DNA of 64,000 nucleotides from Nocardia goodfellowii (GTDB lineage Bacteria; Actinomycetota; Actinomycetes; Mycobacteriales; Mycobacteriaceae): the NCBI RefSeq assembly GCF_017875645.1, contig NZ_JAGGMR010000001.1:1054001-1118000 (forward strand), written 5' to 3'. Positions 46,549 through 58,011 of the stretch are shown in pieces. The translations under genes were made by a program, and so were the position numbers. Under the pieces are notes generated by a model. That model was not told the DNA's origin. It was given only the letters and a program-made list of their open reading frames with translations, and made no database searches. The stretch's first letter is position 1; every line of letters starts with the position of its first letter.

Positions 46549-46574
46549 GGGTCCGGAGGCGGTAGTGCAGCGTG
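46549..46574 (+). repeat. 26-bp direct repeat, copy B
   Basis: GGGTCCGGAGGCGGTAGTGC followed by AGCGTG, between gluQ and the RDD gene. Copies A and B lie in the same orientation 1181 bp apart and flank gluQ. Confidence 0.8.
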
Positions 46575-46623
46575 ACCACGCAGGACCCGGTGAGGGCCGC
46601 GAATCCGACACAGAGGACGACCT

Positions 46624-47343
46624 ATGACTAGCGGTGGGTACGACCCCAACCAGAACCCGCAGGGCGAGCAGCCGTACGGGCAGCAGCCGTATCCCCAAGG
46701 CGGGCAACAGTATCCACAGGGCGATCCCTACGGGCAGCAACCGCAGTACGGGCAGGATCCCTACGGTCAGCCGCAGTACGCCCAAGACCCCTACGCACAG
46801 CAGCAGCCTTACGGCCAGGATCCCTACGCCCAGCAGCAGGGCTACGACCAGGATCCTTACGCACAGCAGCAGGGTTACGGTCAGCCCTACGGGCAGGGCT
46901 ATACCTATGCCGGATCCGGAACTCCGGCCGATCTCGGTGTCCGCGTCGGCGCCCGGGTGATCGACACGTTGATCGTCCTGATTCCGGTGAACATCATCAT
47001 GCGGGTGCTCTACGGCAGCGGGAGCGGCTTCTTCGTCGGCGTCAGTGTGCTGGGCGCGATCGCCCTGACCCTGTATTTCGTCCTGATGGAGACCCAGCAG
47101 GGCACCACGCTCGGCAAGAAACTGCTGGGCCTGCGGGTGCTCGGCCCGGGCAGCGCGCCCAAGGTCACCGCGGAACAGTCGCTCAAGCGCAACCTGTACA
47201 CGATCGTCTACGTGATTCCGTGCATCGGGCAGATCGCCTCGCTCGCGTTGATCATCTACATGATGATCACCACGTCGCAGGACCCGAACAAGCAGGGCTG
47301 GCACGACAAGTTCGCCGGCGGCACCCAGGTGATCAAGGGCTGA
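46624..47343 (+). CDS. RDD-family membrane protein with Gln/Tyr-rich tail
   Basis: This 239-residue protein begins with about 85 residues of near-repeats such as DPYAQQQGYGQ, then the RDD domain with three helices: ADLGVRVGARVIDTLIVLIP (Arg and Asp of the RDD signature), YGSGSGFFVGVSVLGAIALT, and the GTTLGKKLLGLRVL turn. The final hydrophobic segment is IASLALIIYMMITTSQ. Function of RDD proteins is mostly unknown. AGAGGACG precedes the ATG. Confidence 0.88.
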   Translation: MTSGGYDPNQNPQGEQPYGQQPYPQGGQQYPQGDPYGQQPQYGQDPYGQPQYAQDPYAQQQPYGQDPYAQQQGYDQDPYAQQQGYGQPYGQGYTYAGSGTPADLGVRVGARVIDTLIVLIPVNIIMRVLYGSGSGFFVGVSVLGAIALTLYFVLMETQQGTTLGKKLLGLRVLGPGSAPKVTAEQSLKRNLYTIVYVIPCIGQIASLALIIYMMITTSQDPNKQGWHDKFAGGTQVIKG

Positions 47344-47347
47344 GCAG

Positions 47348-47863
47348 TCAGGCCCCGCTGAAGATGACGAGGCCCCAGTACAGGATGGTGAGCACGATGC
47401 CGCCGACGCCGACCCAGATGCCCGCCTGGGCCATACCGCGGCCCTCCTGATACGGGTTCTCCTTCAACTGGTTCAGCGCCAGCACACCGAGCACGATGCC
47501 GACCAGCGAGCCGATGCCGCAGCTGCAGACGCCGACGATCGAGGCGACGAGCGCGCCGATGGCCAAACCATTGGTCGAACTCTGCGCCGGGGCGTAACCG
47601 TAGGGCTGATACCCCGGCGGGCTCGGATAAGCGGGACCCGGGGCCTGCGGAAACTGTTGCGGCCCGGACTGATACGGCTGCACCGGCGGCTGCTGGTACT
47701 GCGGCTGCGGAGCCGGCTGCTGCGGATACTGCGGCGCCGAGGGATACCCCGACGGTTCGGAAGTCGGGTACTGCGGAGTCGAGGGCTGTGCGCCGGAATC
47801 AGCCGACACGCCTTCACCGCCGTACTGCTTCCACCATTCGTCGGAATCGCCGGGCTTCGTCAT
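47348..47863 (-). CDS. DUF4190 membrane protein with Pro/Gln-rich tail
   Basis: This 171-residue protein has an N-terminal tail of about 95 residues rich in Pro/Gln/Tyr (QYQQPPVQPYQSGPQ). Two transmembrane helices follow around the DUF4190 motif (NGLAIGALVASIVGV, GIGSLVGIVLGVLALNQLKE) and a C-terminal hydrophobic stretch. It lies tail to tail with the RDD gene and shares its architecture. Function unknown. Confidence 0.82.
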   Translation of the reverse strand: MTKPGDSDEWWKQYGGEGVSADSGAQPSTPQYPTSEPSGYPSAPQYPQQPAPQPQYQQPPVQPYQSGPQQFPQAPGPAYPSPPGYQPYGYAPAQSSTNGLAIGALVASIVGVCSCGIGSLVGIVLGVLALNQLKENPYQEGRGMAQAGIWVGVGGIVLTILYWGLVIFSGA

Positions 47864-47900
47864 GGCTACAGGGTATGTGAGACCTGGTTGTATAAAGCTT

Positions 47901-48674
47901 GTGAGTGACTTACAGACAAACCCAGCACACGACGGGTCTGGACACCCCGCGCCGAACCATGCGGCATTCGCCCAGGTCGCGCGGGGGTACTACACACCCA
48001 TTGTGGCGCTGTTCACGGCCACACTGATCATCTCCAATGTCTGCGCCAGCAAGGGCGTGGAGTTCTTCGGCGGTGCATCGCTGTCGGTCGGCCCGTTCCA
48101 GATCCTGCCCATCGGTACCGACGGCGCCTTCTTCCTCTTCCCGCTGGCCTACGTCCTCGGTGATGTGCTCAGCGAGGTCTACGGGTTCCGCGCCACCCGT
48201 CGCGCCATCTACTACGGCTTCGGCGCGCTGCTGCTGATGGTCGCCTGCTTCAGCATCGCGGTGCACCTGCCGGCGGCCGGTTTCTACGAGCACCAGGAAG
48301 CGTTCCGGACCGTGCTCGGCGTCAGCTGGCGTCTCGTGCTCGCCGGGCTACTCGGCTATTTCGTGGGCCAGCTGCTGAATTCCGCGACACTGGTGCTGAT
48401 CAAGGAGCGGACCAAGGAAAAGCATCTGTGGGCCCGGCTGATCGGCTCCACGGTGGTCGGTGAATTCGCCGACACCCTGATCTTCTGCTCGATCGCCGCC
48501 GGCGTCATCGGTATCGAGACCTGGCAGCAGTTCCTCAACTACCTGATCGTCGGCTTCCTCTGGAAGACGCTGGTCGAACTCCTGGTCATGCCGATCACCT
48601 ACCAGGTCATCGCGCTGCTCAAGAAGAAGGAACCGACCTACGCGCCCAAGGAATCCGATCCACTACACGTCTGA
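47901..48674 (+). CDS. yhhQ: Queuosine precursor transporter (YhhQ/VUT family)
   Basis: This 257-residue membrane protein has about six helices and the family sequences LIISNVCASKGVEFFGG, FPLAYVLGDVLSEVYGFRAT and ATLVLIKERTKEKHLWARL. YhhQ proteins import preQ0, preQ1 or related bases. GTG 47901 is the likely start: TATAAA lies 5 bases upstream (47891-47896), so the mRNA may be leaderless and no room is left for a preQ1 riboswitch. With gluQ upstream and tgt nearby it forms a queuosine salvage locus. Confidence 0.9.
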   Translation: MSDLQTNPAHDGSGHPAPNHAAFAQVARGYYTPIVALFTATLIISNVCASKGVEFFGGASLSVGPFQILPIGTDGAFFLFPLAYVLGDVLSEVYGFRATRRAIYYGFGALLLMVACFSIAVHLPAAGFYEHQEAFRTVLGVSWRLVLAGLLGYFVGQLLNSATLVLIKERTKEKHLWARLIGSTVVGEFADTLIFCSIAAGVIGIETWQQFLNYLIVGFLWKTLVELLVMPITYQVIALLKKKEPTYAPKESDPLHV

Positions 48675-48740
48675 CCACCCAGCGCCTGCGCGCCCTCGCC
48701 GACCGGCGGGGGCGCGTTCGTTTGGCTAGAGTCAGCGCTC

Positions 48741-52281
<3,541 letters not shown>

Positions 52282-52285
<4 letters not shown>

Positions 52286-54015
52286 CGCACCTCCTCCGCG
52301 CTGAGCTGGGATTCGACGATCTCCTGGTATTCGGGACAGTCACGCAGCAATTGCTCGTGCGTACCGATGCCCGCCATCGCCCCGTCCTCCAGCACCACGA
52401 TCTGATCGGCGTCGCGGATGGTGGAAATCCGTTGCGCGACAATGATTACCGAAGCGTCCCTGGTCACCGGCCGCAGCGCGTCCCGCAGGCGGGCGTCGGT
52501 GGCCACGTCCAGGGCGGAGAACGAATCGTCGAACAGATAGATCCGCGGCTGCCGGACCAGCGCTCGGGCGATCGCCAGGCGCTGGCGCTGACCGCCGGAC
52601 ACGGTGGTGCCGCCCTGGGCGACCGGGGTGTCCAGGCCCTGCGGCATATCCCGCACGAAATCGTCGGCCTGCGCGATTTCCAGAGCGCGCCACAGTTCTT
52701 CGTCGGTGGCGTCGGGTTTGCCGTAGCGCAGGTTGCTCGCGACCGTCCCGGAGAACAGGTAAGCCTTCTGCGGCACCAGGCCGATCTGTTCGCGCAGCAG
52801 CTCGAGATCGAGGTGGCGCACGTCGGTGCCGCCGATGTACACCGCGCCATCGGTGACATCGATGAGCCGCGGAATCAGATTGAGCAGCGTGGTCTTGCCC
52901 GCGCCGGTGGATCCGACGATCGCGGTGGTCGTCCCCGGCCGCACCTCGAACTTGATCGCCTTCAGCACCGGCTTCTCCGCGCCCGGGTAGGCGAATTCGG
53001 CGTACGAGATGTCCACCGCGGCCGGGTCGGAAGCGAAGGATTTCGGGAACTTCGGCGGCACCACCGAGGTCTCTGTCTCCAGTACCGCGCCGATCCGATC
53101 GGCCGAGACCGCCGCGCGCGGGGCCATCATGGCCAGGAACGAGGCCATCATGACGGCCATCAGGATCTGCATGATGTAGGACAGCATCGCGGTGAGCGAT
53201 CCGATCTGCATCTGCCCGGATTCGATGAGGTGCCCGCCGAACCAGATGACCGCGACGGCGGTCAGGTTCGAGATCAGCATGACCGCGGGGAACATCAGCG
53301 CCATCAGCTGGCCGACGCGCAGCGAGGTCTCGGTCAGCTCCGTATTCGCCAGCCCGAAGCGCCAGGTCTCCTGCCGTTCCCGGACGAACGCGCGGACCAC
53401 CCGGATACCGGTGATCTGCTCGCGCAGCACCCGGTTCACCTCGTCGATCCGGTGCTGCATATCCCGGAAGCCCGGCACCATGCGGGCCACGATGAGCCCC
53501 ATCGAGACGGCGAGCGCGGGCACCGCGATCAGCAACAGCCAGGACAGCCCGAAATCTTCGCGCAGCGCCATGAAGATGCCGCCGAAACACATGATCGGCG
53601 CCATCACCAGAATGGTCGCCGACATCACGATGAGCAGCTGAACCTGCTGAATGTCATTGGTATTGCGGGTGATCAGCGACGGTGCGCCGAACAGTCCGAC
53701 CTCCCGCGCGGAGAAGGTACCGACCCGATGCAGCAGCGCCCCGCGCATATCGCGGCCCGCGGCCATCGCGGCCTGCGCGCCCAGATACACCGAGCAGGCC
53801 GACGCGACGATCTGCACACCGGTCACCGCGAGCATCCACAGACCGGTGTTCCAGATGTATCCGATATCGCCCTTGGTGACGCCGCTGTCGATCAGATCGG
53901 CGTTCAAACTGGGCAGATACAGCATCGCGATAACCGAGATCAGCTGAAGCACAACAACCCCCGCCAGCTGGGCGCGGTAGGGGGCCAGATAGGTGCGGAG
54001 CAGTCGGATCAACAT
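52282..54015 (-). CDS. ABC exporter subunit (permease-ATPase), degenerate site
   Basis: The 577-residue partner half has Walker A GSTGAGKTTLLNLI, signature TVSGGQRQRLAIARAL and Walker B YLFDDSFSALDVA. In the last, the catalytic Glu after Walker B is Asp, and the H-loop His is replaced in VIIVAQRISTIRDADQ (Gln). This is the usual mark of the non-catalytic half of a heterodimeric exporter. It is the first gene of the pair and lies 72 bases after the Rrf2 gene. Confidence 0.9.
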
Positions 54016-54087
54016 GATGTCAGGCAGGCTACCGGCTGGCGCTGACGCCCGTCGCGAGGTTTTGCCGGGCCGCCCGCTATGGCGTGC

Positions 54088-54606
54088 TCAGCTGGGCTGC
54101 GGGTGCGGTTCCCGGCGCGCCCACGCCCCCGGGTCGGCGACCAGCGCGCCGACGAAATCCGGGAGCTGGTCCTCGGCGATGTCACCGATCGACACGTTCT
54201 CCAGCACCGCACGCAGATTCACCCGCACCGCGATCCACACCCGCTGCAGCGGTTCGGCCACGCCTTCGTATGCGACGTCCTCGGGCCGCTCGCCGCGCAC
54301 CGAGGCCAGCGGACCCTCGACCGCGCGGATCACATCGGCGATGGAGATATCGGTGGCGGGGCGCGCGAGCCGGTAACCGCCGTCGGGCCCGCGCCGGCTG
54401 ATCACCAGTTCGGCCCGGCGCAATTCGCCGAGCACGGTCTCGAGCACCTTCGGCGGAATGTGCTGCGCGCCCGCGATGGCGTCGGCCTTCAGGGGGGCGG
54501 CGGACAACGAAGTCGGCGGGGGTGCGTTCAGCGCGGTCAGCTGGGGCGCGCGGGCGATTTCGAGCAGGGTTCGCACCGCGTAGTCGACCTTCGCGGTGAT
54601 ATGCAC
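54088..54606 (-). CDS. Rrf2-family transcriptional regulator without cysteines
   Basis: This 172-residue regulator starts with GTG and has the Rrf2 winged helix (ITAKVDYAVRTLLEIARAP, then IPPKVLETVLGELRRAELV and GGYRLARPATDISIADVIRA). IscR/NsrR-type members bind [Fe-S] through three cysteines; this protein has none. An extra Pro/Ala/Thr-rich loop occurs near residue 25-40. It probably acts on the neighbouring exporter genes, but this is inference from position. Confidence 0.88.
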   Translation of the reverse strand: MHITAKVDYAVRTLLEIARAPQLTALNAPPPTSLSAAPLKADAIAGAQHIPPKVLETVLGELRRAELVISRRGPDGGYRLARPATDISIADVIRAVEGPLASVRGERPEDVAYEGVAEPLQRVWIAVRVNLRAVLENVSIGDIAEDQLPDFVGALVADPGAWARREPHPQPS

Positions 54607-54654
54607 TGCCTGCTCCCTGAATTCGATGGCGTCCCCGAAGAGAAATCTACTGCG

Positions 54655-55248
54655 TCAGCGCGTGCCGCAGGCGGTGAGTACACAGGTGGCCGCATCCAGC
54701 AGCGTGGTTTCGACGAGGGTCTCGTCGGCCCCCGGCGCGATCTCGCTGGAGAACAACGCCACCTCAAGCACTTGCAGGGCCGCACTCGCCCGCAGCTTCG
54801 CCTCGGGGCTCGGGTGCGGGCCGGCCAGCCAATCCCCCAGTTGCCGGCTGAATTCGAACATGTCCGGGTAGCGACCCGCCATCGCGTTGAGAATGGCGAC
54901 GGTGTCGCGCACGCACAGCGCGCCGGCGTCCCGGTTGCGCAGCATGCCGCGAATGTAGGCCTGCAGTACGGTCCGCACGCCCTCGGCGCTGTAGGGCACA
55001 GTCTTGATGTCCTCGGCCACCGCGCGCATGTTCTCCACGATCGGACTGACGATCGCGACAAGCAGATCCAGCTTCGAGGGGTAGTGATAGTAGAGCGAGG
55101 CCTTTGTGATTCCTACCGCATCCGCGACCTCGCGGAGGCTGGTCTGCTCGAATCCTTTGCTGCCGAACAGCTCCACCGCGGCGTCCCGAATCGCCGTTTT
55201 AGTCCCACTACCTGCGGAAACGGATTCTCTCGTCGCTGAGGTGTCCAT
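54655..55248 (-). CDS. TetR-family repressor
   Basis: The protein has 197 residues. The HTH is EVADAVGITKASLYYHYPSK within residues 20-65 (AIRDAAVELFGSKGFEQTSL precedes it). The C-terminal ligand domain is helical with no clear family. It is divergent from the first MMPL gene; the shared 207-bp interval holds a palindrome of TetR type, so it likely represses the MMPL genes and itself. Confidence 0.9.
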   Translation of the reverse strand: MDTSATRESVSAGSGTKTAIRDAAVELFGSKGFEQTSLREVADAVGITKASLYYHYPSKLDLLVAIVSPIVENMRAVAEDIKTVPYSAEGVRTVLQAYIRGMLRNRDAGALCVRDTVAILNAMAGRYPDMFEFSRQLGDWLAGPHPSPEAKLRASAALQVLEVALFSSEIAPGADETLVETTLLDAATCVLTACGTR

Positions 55249-55324
55249 CGGAGTCCTGTTCTACTCACTGAGCCGCGCCCACTGTGCCACTGAAAATAGA
55301 GGTTGTACCTCCGCTTAGCCGCTC

Positions 55325-55353
55325 GGTAGTCTACCTACCGCACGGTAGGCAGA
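55325..55353. promoter_or_regulatory. TetR-type operator
   Basis: TCTACCTACCG (55330-55340), CA, then CGGTAGGCAGA (55343-55353) forms an inverted repeat with 10 of 11 pairs, similar to many actinobacterial TetR operators. A second inverted repeat GGTAG-T-CTACC (55325-55335) overlaps it. Confidence 0.8.
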
Positions 55354-55455
55354 AAGCGTCAATGGAGGCGAGGGCCATGCAGGGGCCCCGCGAGTGCTGT
55401 CTACGGGCCTCGGATTTCAGCACGTCCCAGTGTCTTTCGCTTAGGAGTATCCCTC

Positions 55456-57795
55456 GTGTCCGTATTTCTCTATAGATGGGGAAAGTTCGCTTTCCGCCGG
55501 AAATGGATCGTGCTTCCCGTCTGGCTGGTCCTGCTGATCATCGTGGGCGGCGTGGCCGGTGCCATCAGCAAACCGATGAACGACGATTTCTCGATGCCGA
55601 ACCTGCCGTCCGAGCGGGCCACCGAGATCCTCGACAAGCACTTTCCCGGCATGTCAGCGCAATTCAGCATGGACGCCGTCCTCGGCACCTATGTGATCAA
55701 AGCGCCGGAGGGCCAGAAGCTCACCGATCCGGCCAACAAGACCGCCATCGACGACCTGATCGCGAAACTGCGCGAACTGCCGATCGTCGACACCGGCAAT
55801 GCCAACAAGCCGCTCGTCAACCCGGTCACGGTGGCCGAGAACATGCCGATCGGCCCGGAGAAGTCGATCAACTGCGTGGCCGTCGATCGCGGCGGCGACG
55901 AGGCCAAGTCCTATTGCGCCGGTGCGCCGTTGAACGTGCTGGGCGACCAGCCCGACACCGTCGCGGTGCTCGAGGTCCCGTTCAAGATGGCGACGATCAC
56001 CGATGTCACCCCCGAGGATCGGGCGCTGGCCTACGACGTCGCCGACGCCGCCCGTAATGCCGGCCTGACCGTCGAAATGAGCGGCTCGCTGCCGCTGCAG
56101 CAGGAAGCGCCGAGCGCCTCGTCGGAAGCGATCGGCTTCGGCGTCGCCTTCCTCGTCATGATCATCGCATTCGGTGCGCTGATCGCCGCGTTCGTGCCGC
56201 TGATCACCGCGATCGTCGGCCTGGGCCTGGCGACCTCGACCATCCTGCTCGGCACCTCGTTCCTCACCATCCCCACCTTCACGCCGATTCTGGCGACCAT
56301 GATCGGCATCGCGCTGTCCATCGACTACGCGCTGTTCATCGTCTCCCGGTACAAACACGAACTCGTCGTGCAGGATTCACCCGAGGAAGCCGCGGGCATC
56401 GCCCTGGGCACCGCGGGCTCGGCGGTGGTGTTCGCCGGGCTCACCGTCATCATCGCGCTGACCGGCCTGAGCATCGTCGGCGTGCAGTTCCTGACGTTCA
56501 TGGGCCTCGGTGGCGCGATCGCCGCCGCGTTCGCGGTGCTTACCGCGATCACGTTCCTGCCGGCCCTGATGGGCGCGTTCGGACGATTCCTGTTCAAGCC
56601 GAAGGTGCCCTTCGTCGCCAAGCACGACCCGGAGGACGACAACTCGGTCACCAACGGCACCCGGTTCGCCCGCGTCATCGGCAAGATGCCGCTGGTGACC
56701 TTCATCCTGAGCGTCGTAGTGCTCGGTGCGCTGGCCGCACCCGCGGCGGGGATGAACCTCGGTCTGCCGGGCGAGGGCAGCATGGCCAAGGACACCACCG
56801 TCCGCAAGGCGTACGACATCCGGACCGAGGGCTTCGGCGAGGGCAGCAACGGTCTGCTGAACATCGCGGTCGATCTCACCGATGTTCCTGCCGCGCAACG
56901 GGAACCCGCGCTCACCGCACTGCGGGAGAAGATCGCGTCCTACCCCGACATGGACTATCTGACCGCGACCATGTCCAGCGCCGACGGCGCGGGCGCGATG
57001 TTCAACGGCGTGCCGAAGTCCGGCCCGAACGAGCAGGTCACCAAGGACCTGGTCAAGCATGCCCGCGACGCCGAGGGCGCGTTCCAGGCGGAGTACGGCA
57101 TGGAGTACGGCGTCACCGGTGTCACCGCGATCTACGCCGATGTCGACAATGTGCTGCTCGGCAAGATCGTGCCCTACCTGGCCATCGTGGCCGGCGCCGC
57201 GTTCCTGCTGCTGATCCTGGTGTTCCGCTCGATCCTGGTACCGCTGACCGCGGCGCTCGGATTCCTGCTGTCCATGGCGGCGACGTTCGGCGCGACGGTG
57301 CTCATCTTCCAGGAGGGCGCGTTCGGCCTGATCGCGGATCCGCAGCCGATCATCAGCTTCCTGCCGATCATGCTGATCGGTTTGGTGTTCGGCTTGGCCA
57401 TGGATTACCAGGTGTTCCTGGTGACCCGCATGCGCGAGGAATTCGTGCACGGCAAGTCCGCCAAGGAAGCCATGATCAGCGGTTACCACCACGGTGCCCG
57501 CGTGGTCACCGCCGCCGCGGTGATCATGATCTCGGTGTTCGGCGGCTTCATGCTGATGCCGGACGCGACGGCAAAGTCGATGGGCTTCGCACTGGCCGCG
57601 GGCGTGTTGTTCGACGCGTTCCTCGTCCGCATGGTGCTGATCCCGTCGCTGCTGGTGCTCATGGGCAAGTGGGCCTGGTGGATCCCGAAGTGGCTGGACC
57701 GGATCCTGCCGGATATCGATGTGGAAGGCGCCAAGCTGCAGGGTCTGCAGCGCAAGGCCGTCGAATTGCAGAAGGAGCCGGTCGGCGTGAGCTGA
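55456..57795 (+). CDS. MMPL/RND-family transporter, copy 1
   Basis: The 779-residue protein has two blocks of six helices. The first follows a short basic N-terminus (YRWGKFAFRRKWIVLPVWLV). A periplasmic loop of about 150 residues is followed by IGIALSIDYALFIVSRYKHE, where the SIDYALF motif carries the proton-relay Asp and Tyr. The second block has GLVFGLAMDYQVFLVTRMRE. MMPL proteins in mycobacteria export lipids or drugs by proton motive force. GTG 55456 has AGGAG 8 bases upstream. It is probably under TetR control. Confidence 0.92.
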   Translation: MSVFLYRWGKFAFRRKWIVLPVWLVLLIIVGGVAGAISKPMNDDFSMPNLPSERATEILDKHFPGMSAQFSMDAVLGTYVIKAPEGQKLTDPANKTAIDDLIAKLRELPIVDTGNANKPLVNPVTVAENMPIGPEKSINCVAVDRGGDEAKSYCAGAPLNVLGDQPDTVAVLEVPFKMATITDVTPEDRALAYDVADAARNAGLTVEMSGSLPLQQEAPSASSEAIGFGVAFLVMIIAFGALIAAFVPLITAIVGLGLATSTILLGTSFLTIPTFTPILATMIGIALSIDYALFIVSRYKHELVVQDSPEEAAGIALGTAGSAVVFAGLTVIIALTGLSIVGVQFLTFMGLGGAIAAAFAVLTAITFLPALMGAFGRFLFKPKVPFVAKHDPEDDNSVTNGTRFARVIGKMPLVTFILSVVVLGALAAPAAGMNLGLPGEGSMAKDTTVRKAYDIRTEGFGEGSNGLLNIAVDLTDVPAAQREPALTALREKIASYPDMDYLTATMSSADGAGAMFNGVPKSGPNEQVTKDLVKHARDAEGAFQAEYGMEYGVTGVTAIYADVDNVLLGKIVPYLAIVAGAAFLLLILVFRSILVPLTAALGFLLSMAATFGATVLIFQEGAFGLIADPQPIISFLPIMLIGLVFGLAMDYQVFLVTRMREEFVHGKSAKEAMISGYHHGARVVTAAAVIMISVFGGFMLMPDATAKSMGFALAAGVLFDAFLVRMVLIPSLLVLMGKWAWWIPKWLDRILPDIDVEGAKLQGLQRKAVELQKEPVGVS

Positions 57796-57811
57796 CCTGT
57801 CCCGAGTGACG

Positions 57812-57847
57812 CTCGGCCCCGCACCTGACTTCAGGCGCGGGGCCGAG
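57812..57847 (+). terminator. Terminator between the MMPL genes
   Basis: A two-part stem (57812-57822 with 57837-57847, inner CCTGA/TCAGG) with GC-rich arms separates the two MMPL units. Confidence 0.75.
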
Positions 57848-58011
57848 TGCGTTTCCCCTTCATAACTAGGTGCCGTCAGTTCTTGATCTTGTGTCCGGTC
57901 CGCAGCAGACTCAGCAACAAGTTCCGTTCTTCAGCTCGGTTGTCCACCGGCGCTCTTCGGACCGGTGAGCACGTCCTACCAGGATCGATCCGATCACCGC
58001 GAGGAGAACCC

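Noticed and set aside
47864..47901. preQ1 riboswitch before the queuosine transporter gene
   Set aside because: Only 37 bases separate the divergent starts and a -10 box lies 5 bases before the GTG, so there is no room for an aptamer.
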